Positions 47,816 to 59,400 of a stretch of 64,000 nucleotides of DNA are shown in pieces. The translations under genes were made by a program, and so were the position numbers. Each line of letters begins with the position of its first letter. Within the stretch, counting starts at the first letter, position 1. Origin of the DNA: a virus. The stretch is from positions 1-64,000 of the IMG/VR virus record IMGVR_UViG_3300037502_000519, one strand, 5' to 3'. The notes below the pieces were generated by a model. The model made no database searches, was not told where the DNA came from, and was given only the letters and a program-made list of their open reading frames with translations.

Positions 47816-49510
47816 ATGAACGGACTCCCAGCCATTGCCAGCAATCTTGCCTCCTACGGTCGCAACGGCGACTCGATGCTCGTCCACATGACCCCAGGAG
47901 AAGTCAATGGCCTCCAAGCCCTAGCGCTTGCGCATGGTGGGTCACTTAGCATTAACCCTGATACTGGGTTAGTAGAAGCTAACTTCTTAAAACGTATTCT
48001 CCCCGCGCTGGCTGGGGCTGCATTAACAATCGGATCTGGTGGCGTAATTAACCCATTTACCGCTGGCATGATCGTTGGCGGGGTAGAAACTGCGCGTACC
48101 GGTGATATTGGCAAGGGCTTTCTGGCTGGCTTGGGTGCGTATGGTGGCGCGGGTCTGGGTGCTGGGGTAAGCGCGGCTGGCGCAACGGCTGCACCTACTA
48201 CAGCGGTACCCGCTGTAGATCCGACTGTAGCGGCGGCACAAACTGGTACGGAAGCGACCATAGCCTCTCAACCTGCCGCTAGTTACGCAGGCGGCAATCT
48301 TGCTGGCACCACTACCACAACCGCTGCTACAGCACCGACATCGTCTGTTGGGGCTAACTTTGCACAAGCAGGTCGTGGTTTTGAGGCTCTGGGTACAGAA
48401 ACGGGCCGCACGGCTTTTATCGGCACACCAGCCCAAGCAGCAACACCTACTACAGCGGCTGCACCGTCAACGGGGGTGGGTGGGTATTCTGGGCTTGCTA
48501 AGTCCACGATGGCTGCGGCTGCACCGGCTATGATTGAAGAACCCGCTCCCCCACCAGCGCCAGAAGATCCATACGCCAACTACAAAGGCCCGGTTAAACC
48601 TTCTGAGCGTGCAATCATGTACCCAGATGATGACCGTCGTCGCCGTGGCGTTACAAGTGAGTTTACGTACTTCACCCCGTCTAACCCCATCCCCTACGCT
48701 GATGGTGGTGCGGTGTCGCCCCAGGCACAGGTTATGCAGAACATCGCCAACGTGCAGCAGATGGCAGGTATCCCAGCGTTAGGGGCACCGTTCATGGGCA
48801 CACCTCCTGCGGCAGCGCCTGCTGCCCCCCGTGAAGGGTTAGTCTACAACCCCATCCCCACCAACCGCACTGAGATGATCTATAACCCCGTGGCGTATAA
48901 AAACGTAGCCATCCCTGCACGGGAGTCCGGGTATGGGTTTAAACCCATTGAAGTCACAGGTATGCCAGATGATTTAGATGAGCTATACCAAGATGGAAAC
49001 GTGTTTGCACGGATGGCAAGAAAAATGATGCCTGGTGGGGGCAATATACCTGGCCCACGCGTGCAGTACGAATATGATGCTATAACACAGACATTGCGCC
49101 CTACACAAGCGTATCTTGACGCTATCGAAGCACGTCGCCAAGAAAAAGCCGCAGAAGAAGCAGCCGCCGCTGATGCTGCGGCAGCAAGCACTTCTATGGG
49201 TGGATTTAACCAAGGCGGTTCAGTCCCCACGCTAGAAGAAGGTGGGTTTGTGCTCACCAAAAAAGCTGTCGATGGGCTGGGTAAAGGCAACAACAAGAAG
49301 GGCCAGAAAGCCGCCCAGGCTGGTCTAGGCGCTATCCCCATCAAAGGTAAAGGTACCGGTACCAGCGATTCGATCCGCACCACCATTGCAGGCAGACAAC
49401 CCGCGCTGGTCTCTAACGGCGAAGCCTATGTCCCCGCTAGGAAGGTAAAAGAAAACGGCGGTGCCAAGGCGTTCTATGCGCTGATGCGTCGTGCTGAGAA
49501 AGCCGCGTAG
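47816..49510 (+). CDS. Internal virion protein candidate, 564 residues
   Basis: The N-terminus has the conserved GDSMLVHMTPGEVNGLQALA ... GGSLSINPDTGLVEANFLKR motif of aquatic phage virion proteins. A hydrophobic Ala/Gly-rich region (LPALAGAALTIGSGGVINPF) and a Pro/Thr/Ala-rich linker follow. The C-terminus has GGFVLTKKAVDGLGKGNNKK and NGEAYVPARKVKENGGAKAF. The A/G-rich segments may cross the host membrane during ejection. Position before gp13/14-type proteins supports an internal role. Confidence 0.72.
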   Translation: MNGLPAIASNLASYGRNGDSMLVHMTPGEVNGLQALALAHGGSLSINPDTGLVEANFLKRILPALAGAALTIGSGGVINPFTAGMIVGGVETARTGDIGKGFLAGLGAYGGAGLGAGVSAAGATAAPTTAVPAVDPTVAAAQTGTEATIASQPAASYAGGNLAGTTTTTAATAPTSSVGANFAQAGRGFEALGTETGRTAFIGTPAQAATPTTAAAPSTGVGGYSGLAKSTMAAAAPAMIEEPAPPPAPEDPYANYKGPVKPSERAIMYPDDDRRRRGVTSEFTYFTPSNPIPYADGGAVSPQAQVMQNIANVQQMAGIPALGAPFMGTPPAAAPAAPREGLVYNPIPTNRTEMIYNPVAYKNVAIPARESGYGFKPIEVTGMPDDLDELYQDGNVFARMARKMMPGGGNIPGPRVQYEYDAITQTLRPTQAYLDAIEARRQEKAAEEAAAADAAAASTSMGGFNQGGSVPTLEEGGFVLTKKAVDGLGKGNNKKGQKAAQAGLGAIPIKGKGTGTSDSIRTTIAGRQPALVSNGEAYVPARKVKENGGAKAFYALMRRAEKAA

Positions 49511-50409
49511 TGGAACTACAGATAAACACGTTGTGGATTGAGAGACTTTTAAAGAAGCCTTTCCACAAGCACTGTCTGTTGGGTGATAAGCGGTTTTTTG
49601 ACCCCTACTACTTTCCTGTTGCTAAAGAACTGGAAAATAACTTTGCAGTAGTACAGGCTGAACTTAAAGAAATTCTAAAGCGTTACGATGACTTTGCGCC
49701 GTTTCAAAGTATTTCGCCAGATCAAACGTATATCTCTAACGATGACAAGTGGCGAATGTTCTTTTTTAAAGCGGCTGGCGTAAATTTTGGGCGTAATCAA
49801 GATTTTGCTCCTGAGACGTTTAAGATTCTGAATAAGCACAAAGATGTCATATCTGCGTACATTTCTGTTCTAGGACCAAAAAAGATGTTGATGCCCCATG
49901 AAGGTCCGTGGTCTGGCATCCTGCGTATGCACTTAGGAGTTGTTATCCCAGGTGATAGACAGTGCACATTGGTAAACGGCGGCGAAAAATACCATTGGCA
50001 AGAAGGTAAGACGGTTTTGTTTGACGATACCTATGAGCACATTGCCGTAAACGAGACAGATACAATCCGTGCAATACTGTTTTTAGATGTAATGCGCCCG
50101 TTGCCCCAACCCTGGAAGTTCATAAATTGGGCAGTGTTGCGTACGTCTGTTCTGTTTCCATATATTTGGGTACCGTACTTTCGACATAAACGCTGGGAAA
50201 AGAAATTTTACGGAGAAGGCAAATGCAATGCACTATGGTCCCCCGCGACTTTGTTCATCAAGTTTGGGAACAAGTTAAAGAGTATCTTGCGGGGGCTGCG
50301 GAATACACTCATGGGCGTTACGATGTGGATGACATCTATGATGCAATCATGGACTACGACCACACGCTTTGGGTTGCGTTTACCGAACAAGGGATCAAAG
50401 GGGCCGTAG
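49510..50409 (+). CDS. Aspartyl/asparaginyl beta-hydroxylase-like (LpxO-type) dioxygenase
   Basis: 299 residues, GTG start overlapping the previous stop by one base. 2OG-Fe(II) family AspH/LpxO: PHEGPWSGILRMHLGVVIPG (H130, H141), WQEGKTVLFDDTYEHIAVNE (H177) and DTIRAILFLDVMRPLP (R187). H141 and H177 match the iron ligands and R187 the 2OG-binding Arg. The last 60 residues overlap the next gene by 187 bases and lack family features, so the ancestral end is probably near residue 240. LpxO hydroxylates lipid A; AspH acts on proteins. Substrate here unknown. Confidence 0.85.
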   Translation: MELQINTLWIERLLKKPFHKHCLLGDKRFFDPYYFPVAKELENNFAVVQAELKEILKRYDDFAPFQSISPDQTYISNDDKWRMFFFKAAGVNFGRNQDFAPETFKILNKHKDVISAYISVLGPKKMLMPHEGPWSGILRMHLGVVIPGDRQCTLVNGGEKYHWQEGKTVLFDDTYEHIAVNETDTIRAILFLDVMRPLPQPWKFINWAVLRTSVLFPYIWVPYFRHKRWEKKFYGEGKCNALWSPATLFIKFGNKLKSILRGLRNTLMGVTMWMTSMMQSWTTTTRFGLRLPNKGSKGP

Positions 50410-50654
50410 TAACAAACATCATGCACTATCCAAAGAAGAAGTATTTGGTTATGGTTTTTTGTGGTGGAGTTGAACTAGATACGTGGAAAGACCCGATGCT
50501 TAAATTGCTACAGCATTACGCACATGACACACAATGTGATGGGGTTGAAGCCACAGCGCGGTTAGGATGGACAAAAATTTTTAGGAACGATGGGCATGTT
50601 CCTTTGTGGCAAACTTTTCAGTTACCTGCGGCTGACGCAGGGTTAGGGGCATAA
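50223..50654 (+). CDS. GNAT-fold internal protein (T7 gp13-like)
   Basis: 143 residues, starting with ATG after GGAGAAGGCAA. MQCTMVPRDFVHQVWEQVKE, then LWVAFTEQGIKGAVVTNIMH and KKYLVMVFCGGVELDTWKDP give GNAT-like strand/helix order, as in T7 gp13, which lies just before the internal virion proteins. Acetyl-CoA binding residues are not evident, so it may be structural only. It overlaps the hydroxylase by 187 bases in another frame. Confidence 0.78.
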   Translation: MQCTMVPRDFVHQVWEQVKEYLAGAAEYTHGRYDVDDIYDAIMDYDHTLWVAFTEQGIKGAVVTNIMHYPKKKYLVMVFCGGVELDTWKDPMLKLLQHYAHDTQCDGVEATARLGWTKIFRNDGHVPLWQTFQLPAADAGLGA

Positions 50655-50655
50655 A

Positions 50656-51858
50656 ATGGGTAAAGGTGGCGGCGGCGGAGCGCCTGCGCAACAAACAGTA
50701 ACGCAGACTAACCTACCAGAATACGCACGTCCGTATTTTGAAAATCTCCTTGAGCGTGCGCAGGCTGAATCGTATCGTGGCTACACGCCGTACGAAGGCG
50801 AGCGGTTGCAAGGCTTTACGCCAGCGCAGCTTGCTGTTCAACAAGAAACAATGGGGATGCAGACACCCGGTCAATACGGGGTCGGTACCGGCTTAGCCGG
50901 ATCTGGGGGGATAGGTTCCCTGGCTATGGGCCAACAAGCCGCACAGACTGGTATGGGTGGTCTAGGGTACGGTGCTATGGGGGCCGGATACGGTGCGCAG
51001 GGTGCTGGTATGGGGCAGGAAGGCGCTATGTACGGCGGTATGGGTGCAGGGATTGGCGCACAGGCTGCAAACATTGGTACAGATTATTTCGGGGCGGCAA
51101 CCAGTCCCGCTGCCATCCAAGCCCTAGCATCGCCATATATGCAGGGTGTTGTAGATATTCAGCAACGTAAAGCCATTGACGCGCAACGGCAAGCTCAATT
51201 AGGTGCAAACCTTGGTGCCGCACGCACGGGTACATATGGTGGTGCTCGACAGGCGGTACTACAAGGCACACGTGAAGCAGGGCTGCGTCAGCAGCTTGGT
51301 GACATCCAAGCGCAGGGGCTACAGTCTGCCTACGATCAGGCTATGAAAAGCCTACAGTTTGGTTCCGAACTTGGGTTGCGGGGGTACCAGACGGGTATTC
51401 AAGGTGCACAGACAGGTATTGCTGGATCTCAGGCTGGTATGGAAGGTGCGCGGGTGGGTATCCAAGGCGCACAGGCGGGGATGCAAGGAATTCAGACGGG
51501 TTTACAAGGACTCCAAACGGGACTTCAGGGCGCACAGCAAGCCACGCAAGCTGGCACTGCCCTGGCTAATATTGGTACAGCAGAACAAGAGTCTAACCTT
51601 CGTCGCCTGCAAGCGCAGTCTGCGGTGGGTGCCGAACAGCGTGCGCTGGAGCAACAGATTCTTGACCAACAGTATGCAGACTTCTTGCGTCAGCGCGACT
51701 ATCCGATGGAACAGCTTGGGTACTACAGTAACCTGATGCGTGGTATGCCGATCCAGTTGGGTTCGACTGCTACAACATATCAACAACCGCCATCTGCTTT
51801 ATCACAGGTTGGTGGTGCAGGACTAAGCCTGTTGGCACTTCAAAAGTTATTGGGGTAA
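50656..51858 (+). CDS. Internal virion protein with 7-residue repeats, 400 residues
   Basis: MGKGGGGGAPAQQTVTQTNL, Gly/Met-rich segment (GGLGYGAMGAGYGAQGAGMG), then the conserved SPYMQGVVDIQQRKAIDAQR ... GANLGAARTGTYGGARQAVL. A run of seven 7-residue repeats (pattern G-x-Q-x-G-x-Q) occupies residues 243-291. The C-terminus has long helices (ALEQQILDQQYADFLRQRDY). This fits podovirus ejection proteins that form a transmembrane or periplasmic channel. ATG follows GGGGCATAAA. Confidence 0.8.
   Translation: MGKGGGGGAPAQQTVTQTNLPEYARPYFENLLERAQAESYRGYTPYEGERLQGFTPAQLAVQQETMGMQTPGQYGVGTGLAGSGGIGSLAMGQQAAQTGMGGLGYGAMGAGYGAQGAGMGQEGAMYGGMGAGIGAQAANIGTDYFGAATSPAAIQALASPYMQGVVDIQQRKAIDAQRQAQLGANLGAARTGTYGGARQAVLQGTREAGLRQQLGDIQAQGLQSAYDQAMKSLQFGSELGLRGYQTGIQGAQTGIAGSQAGMEGARVGIQGAQAGMQGIQTGLQGLQTGLQGAQQATQAGTALANIGTAEQESNLRRLQAQSAVGAEQRALEQQILDQQYADFLRQRDYPMEQLGYYSNLMRGMPIQLGSTATTYQQPPSALSQVGGAGLSLLALQKLLG
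51382..51528 (+). repeat. Seven 21-bp (7-residue) repeats
   Basis: Residues 243-291 of the internal virion protein: GYQTGIQ, GAQTGIA, GSQAGME, GARVGIQ, GAQAGMQ, GIQTGLQ, GLQTGLQ. Gly every 4/3 residues with a hydrophobic partner suggests a tightly packed helix or rod. Confidence 0.85.
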
Positions 51859-51861
51859 ATC

Positions 51862-53496
51862 ATGGGTCCAAACATAATTCAGCAAGAAAACCGTATGCGT
51901 CGTATTGAGGACGATGCTTTAGTTCAGAAACTTAGGCAAATGACCCAAATGGGGCAGGTTGGTACCCTAGATTATCTGATGACTGCCGGTGAGATCCAGT
52001 CACGCAAAGATGCGCGTGCAAAGGCTGCGGTAGGGCAAGGTAACCCCACACCTGTTATTGCTGACTTGTTGACCGGTGGCGCTATGCCTCCGCAGATGCC
52101 GATGCTGCCCGAGAACGCTGGTGGTGTCGCTGCCCTCCCCGCTCCCAACATGGACAACGTGGCTGAGATGGCGGCTGGTGGACTGGTGGCGTTTGAAAAA
52201 GGTGGGATAACGCTGTCTGACGTTATGCGGCAAGCTACTATGGACGAGCGTCGTTACTATCAACAGACAGGGCAGCTACCTAGTCGCCTTCAACAAATGC
52301 TTCGCGGAGAAACCGAACCTCCTGCTGCGCCCACCGGTCCCGGTAGGCAGACGTCATTTGTGGATGGCCTAGATCTACCCCCCGCACGGTTCTCGGATAC
52401 GCAGCGGTTTTATCCTGGGATAGCGCCGCTTGTACAGCGGCAGCAAAATGAACCAACGTTTACACCATCCGTTACAGGCATGCCAACTGGCACCGCTGAT
52501 TTTCGCGCACAGATGCGGCAAGCCGACAATGCAGGGTTAGCTGCGTTAGCTCAACAGGCAGGCCCACAACAAGCGGGAGCACAGCAGGCTGGAGCGCAAC
52601 AAGGACAACCGCAAGTACAGCCAGCAGGTGTTGCACCTGGTATGGCGGCTGTACCGCCACTCAGCGTTAGTGGAGCGCTTGACCAAGGTGTTGCAGCGGC
52701 AAAAGGACTTATGGGAGAAGCGCCCAAAGTTCCTGAAAAAGCGAGTCTTGAAGACATCAAGAAAGCCTACACAGACGAGCAGCAGCTTTTCAAGGACTTA
52801 GGTATTGCCGACCCGACGCAGATGCGGCGTGATCAACTAGAAAAAGAGATCGCAAGCGCTAAATCTGACAAAGAACAAGCAGGGTGGATGCGGCTTGCCG
52901 AGTTTGGTTTTAACTGGGCGTCGCAGAACGGACCCGCATTACAGGCAGCGGCAAAAGCAGGTGCAGCAGTTATGCCGGGGCTAATGTCTGATCTTAAAGA
53001 CCTTCGTAAAGTTGAACGTGACCAGCAGAAAGAACTGGCGGGTATTGCCGCGCTGGATGCCCAGTCTAAACGTGATATGACTGCCAAAGCCAGAGATCGG
53101 TTAAATTCTGAGCGCGCACGGGCAGAAGATCGTCTTGATAACTACAACAAACAACTTGCTACTATTGGCGCTTCTCTTGGCGGTCAGGCATTAAACAGTC
53201 AGACCCAGAGGGATATTGCAAATCTGCAAGCATCTACGCAACGTGATATTGCCGGTATGCAAGCCAGTGCGCTTAAAGACGAGCGTGAGTTGGCCCGTAA
53301 AGATGCCCGTGCCAAAGTGGCGTTGGAATCCGCAGAAGAAGCTGCACGAGACATTACAGATCCGACTGAGAAATCGCAGGCAATTAAGCGATACTTCCGT
53401 GAGTTCTACTCAGCCGCATATGGAGGCGGTGCTACGGCGGCACCTAGGGCACAGGGTAAAGTTGTTAACGGAGTCTACGTACCGGCAGGTAATTAA
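51862..53496 (+). CDS. Internal virion protein candidate, 544 residues
   Basis: MGPNIIQQENRMRRIEDDAL, then GGLVAFEKGGITLSDVMRQ, a Gln/Ala-rich spacer (GPQQAGAQQAGAQQGQPQVQ), and a long coiled-coil half with DLKDLRKVERDQQKELAGI and REFYSAAYGGGA near the end. Alternating helical and low-complexity parts are typical of podovirus ejection proteins. It directly precedes the giant protein. Confidence 0.75.
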   Translation: MGPNIIQQENRMRRIEDDALVQKLRQMTQMGQVGTLDYLMTAGEIQSRKDARAKAAVGQGNPTPVIADLLTGGAMPPQMPMLPENAGGVAALPAPNMDNVAEMAAGGLVAFEKGGITLSDVMRQATMDERRYYQQTGQLPSRLQQMLRGETEPPAAPTGPGRQTSFVDGLDLPPARFSDTQRFYPGIAPLVQRQQNEPTFTPSVTGMPTGTADFRAQMRQADNAGLAALAQQAGPQQAGAQQAGAQQGQPQVQPAGVAPGMAAVPPLSVSGALDQGVAAAKGLMGEAPKVPEKASLEDIKKAYTDEQQLFKDLGIADPTQMRRDQLEKEIASAKSDKEQAGWMRLAEFGFNWASQNGPALQAAAKAGAAVMPGLMSDLKDLRKVERDQQKELAGIAALDAQSKRDMTAKARDRLNSERARAEDRLDNYNKQLATIGASLGGQALNSQTQRDIANLQASTQRDIAGMQASALKDERELARKDARAKVALESAEEAARDITDPTEKSQAIKRYFREFYSAAYGGGATAAPRAQGKVVNGVYVPAGN

Positions 53497-56400
53497 ATGC
53501 GCACAATTCAAGTTCCTGGCTACGGCCCAGTTAAGTTCCCGGAAAGCATGTCAGATGAGGAAATTGCGCTTGCAATTGAAGAAGACATACTGCCGAACAT
53601 AAAACCGCCCAAGGAAGGTATTGGGGCTGCGTTTACCGGTGGCCTAAAGCGGATGGCGTCAACAGCGGGTACTGGCCTAGAAGCGCTACTGTCCCCTGAA
53701 GAAGCAGCTAAACAAGGTCTTGCTAGATCTGAAGCCATTGGACGAGAGTACGCCCCCGGTGCTAGTTTAGATGCGGTAAAGAAAGCATACGCTGAACGTG
53801 GGCTGCTAGGTGGTGCTGGTGAAGTTATTAGTCAGATCCCCACTGCCCTGGCTGAGCAGGTTCCGCAGATTGCTGCCACGTTAGGTAGCGCCAAGCTCGG
53901 CGCTATGGCTGGTACGGCGGTCATGCCTGGTGTTGGTACGCTCATCGGCGGTGGTATTGGTGCTGTTGCGCCATCCCTGTTACAGCTTTTTGGTTCCAAC
54001 ATTGAGCGTCAAGCCGCAGAAGGTGCGCCTGAGATTTCTCGTGGGGCTGCTGCCGCTGCTGCTATTCCTGGTGCCGCGCTTGAAGCCGCATCAACTTTTG
54101 TGCCGTTGGGCAAATCTATAGTAGGGAAACTACTAGGGCCAGCCGCAGAAGAGTACTTTAAACGTGGGGCAACGGAAGCCACCGAAGCGGTGGCCCAAGA
54201 AAGCCTGAAGAAAGTTTTAGCAAAAGGCGCGGCAGTCGGTGCTGCCGTAGAGATCCCCACAGAGATTACCCAGCAGATGCTAGAGCGTCTACAAGCGGGA
54301 CTACCCCTTACTACTGATGATGCGTTAGCAGAATACGGTGAAGCCGCGTATGGCGCTGGGCTTGTGGGCGCTCCGTTTGGTGCGGCTGGTCGTGCAGGCC
54401 AGCGGTCTATTGCTCGTGGCGAGATTGAGGCAGAAGAAGAGAAGGTTAGGTCAGAAGCGCTTGCCCGTGAAGCCGAAGAAGAAAAAGCACGGCTCGTATC
54501 GCCGGAGTACCGGCAAGAGTTGAACGCCCAGATGGTAGAGAAGAAAGACCAACTTCGGCAGTTGGAAGCGCTTCTTAAAGACAAGACCGTAGACGAAGAC
54601 GTACGGACAGAAGCCAAAGATACTGCAAAGACGTTGCGCAGAGAGCTTGGTGAACTCGACGCAAAGATGAAAGCGTCGATGAAAGAAGCCGGTATAGCCC
54701 CGACTATGGAAGGCACGCTGGCACGTAAACAGCGTGTAGAAGCCCAAGAACAAACCGTCACAGACGAGTTTGGCAATATTGTCAAGGTTAAAGGCAAACC
54801 CATTACCGCAGAAGAAGAGGCGGAAGGGTACGAGCGGCAATCCGAAGCTGTGCTTGCAGACTTTAGGGAGCGTGAAGAAGCCCTTGAGCGTTTACGGGAG
54901 AAGGAACGCCAAGAAAAAATCAAGAAAGACGAAGAACTCCAGGCTGGCGTAAAGACTTTCTTACAACAAACAGAGGAGATGGCGGAACTAGAACCCGGCG
55001 CTGCTGTTGCTACCCGTGAGTTGGCAGAAAAAAGGCGTACAGAAAAAGATCAAGCCGCCGCCCAAGAGATGACGCTGAATCGTATCCAGCTTGTTCTGGA
55101 TAAGTTTGGTTTACGCGCTGCTGGTGTGCCGCAAGAACAGCGTCTGGACATTGAAAACAAGATAAACGAAGGCCGGGTAGACCGGACTGTTACTAACGTA
55201 CTTGGAATAAAAGGTTTAGGTGGGCGTACTGTCTCGGCGACTGATGCACTGCCAAACATTCAAACGCGTATCCAAGAGTTAGAAGACCGGCGGCAAAAAG
55301 CGATTACCACCAAAGACCCGTTGATGTTGGATAACGGACAGCTTACGGACAAAGGGTATGACCTTGTTGCAACAGAAGCAAAACTCAACGAGCTTCGCCG
55401 TTTACAGACTGTTGCGCAGTCCCAGGCCCCCACAGAAACGCCTACTGAAACCGGTATGGTTGGGCAGTTAGAAGCTGCTACCCAGGCCAAGGCAGAGGCT
55501 TTGGCAGTACCAGAAGCGCAGGGGCTACCCAAGTCAGCCTACGCAGGTCGTATAGATGGCGCTAACAAAGCGGCGGGGCGTGCGTTTACCGACCTTCTGT
55601 CCTATATGGACGACTACAGAGCCGGTCGGTTCTTTGGCGAGGGCGCTGCTCCTGGGCAGCTTGGGCTGGCAAGTTCTACGCGTGAGGGTTTACTGACCCA
55701 ATCTAATGAGATGCGTAAGAACGTTGTTGACGCAGTGATCCAAGAAGCCGCGCTCATGCGTGGACAGCAGGGTTTACGCCCTCTTACCCGTGACGAAGCC
55801 ATTGGCCTTGGTGTTAGGGTTGATGAGATTCTGCAAGAGATCATTACGCGCAGTACCGCGTTACCCAGCCGCGCGTCTCTAAAAGAAGTCACGATCTCCC
55901 CTGCACAGATGCGGGGTACAGAGATCATTAAGTCTGCCAAAACTGCTTTGGTTGACCCGCGCCCCCTGGCTGAGCGCCAGTTTGGCAACCCACGCCGTGC
56001 TATTGAGGTGCTTGCAGAGGCCATTAAACAGGCAAAAGAGCAGACCGTAGCGGAAGGCAAACGCACTGTTCGGGCTGAGCGCCCAGTTCTGCGTCAACAA
56101 TTCCAGGGGTACCAGCCAGCAGAAAGCCGGTTTGCCCAGGGCGACCGTCTTGTAGATCAAATTGCCCAGATTCTTCGTACGGCTGATGCCGATTCTGCAT
56201 TTGCTAAGACGCTTGATGATGCGGCAACCCTGATTGCTAACGAAGATGTGAACCCCACATTTTTAAATACCGTAGATGAACAGGTGGGCCGCATCCTACG
56301 TGGCACCGATAAGCCTGATGATTCTGCTGCGCTGATTGCCGACATCCAAAAAGACATGGACCAGCAGCGTGCGCTACGTGCGTATGTTGAAGATACTGGT

Positions 56401-59400
56401 GCCCAGGCCGAGATGTTCCCTGAGACAAAAGGCACCATACGCGCCACCCCCGCGCAGTTCCAGCGTTTGCAGAAGTCTGCCAAGGTCGAGAAAGAACGCG
56501 CTGCGATTGCCCGAGAAAAGGGTGCGGCGGCACAAACACGCAAGGCGATGATTGAGGCTAAGCGTGAGGTTGACAAAGAAGCTGCGGCAATGGATGACAA
56601 GATCGCAGACAAAGAGCGGTCGATTCTGAAGAAGATTAATGACGCCATTCTTGAGATGGCAGGCCCAGAAACAAAGGGCAGCTTTAGCGCCAAACAAGAA
56701 GAAGTGACGCGTGCACTACAGTTCTTGACCCGTGATGAGTCTGCTACGGCTGCTAAGTTAGCCGCTGCTGACAAAGACATCCAGGCAGAAATCAACGAAC
56801 TGAACAAGATGCGTGAGCGTGCTGCGCAATCAAAGCGTGGGTCGTTAGATCAGCGTGTTGCTGCCACCAACATACAGAAGCAGCGCGGCATGATTGCCAA
56901 GGCCAAAGCCGCCCTTAAAGACGCTAAAGAAAAGTCTGACAAGGTCAAGCGTGAGCGTGAGGAAATGATCCAACGCGGCGCGCGGCTGGAAGGCCAGCGG
57001 TTTATCAAGAAATCACGGGAAGAGCTACTAAAAGAATTGCTTGCCGCTAGGAAAGCTAAGAAACCTGGCGAAAAGATTAAGCGCCCATCGTTGTACAAAA
57101 TTGTTCCCATAAAGAACCAGGCCGATTTAGAAGAAGAACTTCGGCAACAACACCTAGATGAGATCAAAGGTCGGCGGGCGCGTGCAATGTCTCCTGGCGA
57201 AGTTATGCTCAAGACGCGGACGGAAGAAGAACAGGCCCGTCGAGAAGCACGCGATGCTACCACTCGCCTAAACAAGTTTACAAAAGACGTACAGTCCGGC
57301 AAAGAACCGCAGGATTTTGCTAAGTACAAAGAACTTAGTCAGGCTGTGGACCGTGCACGCGCTAAGTTAAAAGACCTGCGCGACAACATCAAGCTGATGA
57401 AGGCGGTGGACTACGATCCAGATAACGTCCCGCGTAACGCCCCGATCCGCACAACAAAAGGCCCGGTAAAAGAAACTGAACGGCGCTACACAACCGACCA
57501 GATCTTTGACCTCATGGGTGAGCGTGGGCGGATGACAGGCGGCAAGTCGTACTCTGTCGATGATGTGCCTGACTTGCGTGTGGGGGATACAGAACCGACT
57601 GGTGAGATTGACGTTGCTGCGGCTAAAAAGTATCTGGCAGACGTCAAGAAAAAGGCCACAGAACGCGGGATAAAGTTTAACTACTACCCGCTAACCGAAG
57701 TGTTGCCGCCCCAGATCCGGCAGGCCATTGAGGCGCTGGGACCATACGCCAAGTACGCTAAAGGCGGCGTCATGCCCAATGGTGAAGTCTTTGTTATCAT
57801 CGACGGGCATAGCACGCTGAAAGAACTAGAAGGCACCGTTGCACACGAGCTTATCGGGCACGTTGGCTTTGAAGGTTTTGTTGGCGAGCAGGGCATGAAA
57901 GATCTTCTTAAGAAGGTCGAAAATGCTTTTGGCAGCGTGTTTAAGATGGCGGATGCTATCGGCGTTGGGCGTCAGGCAGAAGACGCCGCAGTTGCTTTGT
58001 GGAAAATTGGCGCTGACAACGACCGTGCAAAACTGCAAGCGCTACGCGAAGCCATTGCCTACACGATGGAGAAGCGGGTTGACCAGTCGTTCTTAGAAAA
58101 AGCTAAGCGCTGGATGCAGGAGCTTGTTGGCGCGTTCCGGTCTGCGTTGAAGAAGCTGGGGTTAGCTGACACGTCTAAGATGACGACGTCCGACTTGTTC
58201 TACCTGATGAAACAGGCAGACGCTAACTTCAAAGCCAACAAGCCTATCGCTACGTTTACCCCTGATGGGTATGCGTCGTTTAGCGTTAAAAATGTTGACA
58301 ACAAAGGCATAGCATCCCTGATTGCCCAGCGTGGTACGGCGTTTGATAAAGCCAAATCTTTCGGCATGGGTATCACCGGCTTGCCGGGGCGTGTGCGTTT
58401 CCTAGATCGGTTTGCGGCTTTGGATGCCCTCGTCAAACAAGGCGTGACAAGGGGGATCATCTCCTCCCTAAAAGCAATGGACGTCATGTACTTCAACCGC
58501 ATGGCAGACCAGCGTAACAACTTTGTTGCCCAGTTTGCTACAAGTGGGGTTGGCAAGATCACCAGCAAAAACGGTGAGCTTATGTATGATGGCGGTGAAG
58601 GGCCGGGTCTGCGTGATGTATCTGCGGCGCTTGCTAAATCTGGTCTGCCGTCTGACAAAGTGGAAGCTGAATTTACCTCCTACTTGGTTGCCCTCCGTGC
58701 AGATCGGGTTGGCGTTAACAAGCTGGACTTTACGGGTAAGCGCGTTACTGAGAAAGAAGTTAAAGAGACGATTGCCAAATACTCTGGCAGCGACCCCGCC
58801 AGCCTAGCGTTCAAAGAAGCACGGAAACTGTACCAGCAGTACAACGACAACTTGGTAGATTTTGTGGTCTCATCTGGCGCTCTGTCTGCGGAAAAGGGTG
58901 CGGAACTAAAGAGCTACAAAGACTACGTTCCGTTCTACCGTAAGCGTGGCAATGAAGTCACGATGGAGATCCTAGGTGAAGGCTTCATCCGTATTGGCGA
59001 CCTGAAGAACCAGCCCTACCTACAAGAACTGGTCGGTGGCAAGACAGAAATCCTGCCGGTGTTCACCAGTGCGCTGACCAACACGTCGACTTTGGTAGAT
59101 ATGGCGCTGAAGAATATGGCTACGCGCAACACCGCGTACGTCATGCAGGATCTTGGCATTGCCCGAGTCTACGAAAAAGCTGGCAACGCCAGCCCTAACG
59201 TCCTTCGGTTTAAGCGCAATGGGAAAGAGTTCCACGCCACCATAGACACCGAGGCTATGGAGAAGTTGTTTGGCGACATTCCCGTCGAGTCGGTTATCCA
59301 GGGGCTAGAAGGCACGAAGGCGGTTGTCAACGCAGGCGTGAAGCTGTTGGGTTTGCCTGCCAACTGGCTGCGCAAGTTCGTCACACGTGACCCCCGCTAC

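Noticed and set aside
54009-54923. 304-codon minus frame, Ser/Arg-rich
   Set aside because: Antisense of the giant virion protein's coiled coil; such Ser-rich shadows are expected from Glu/Arg/Lys codon patterns.
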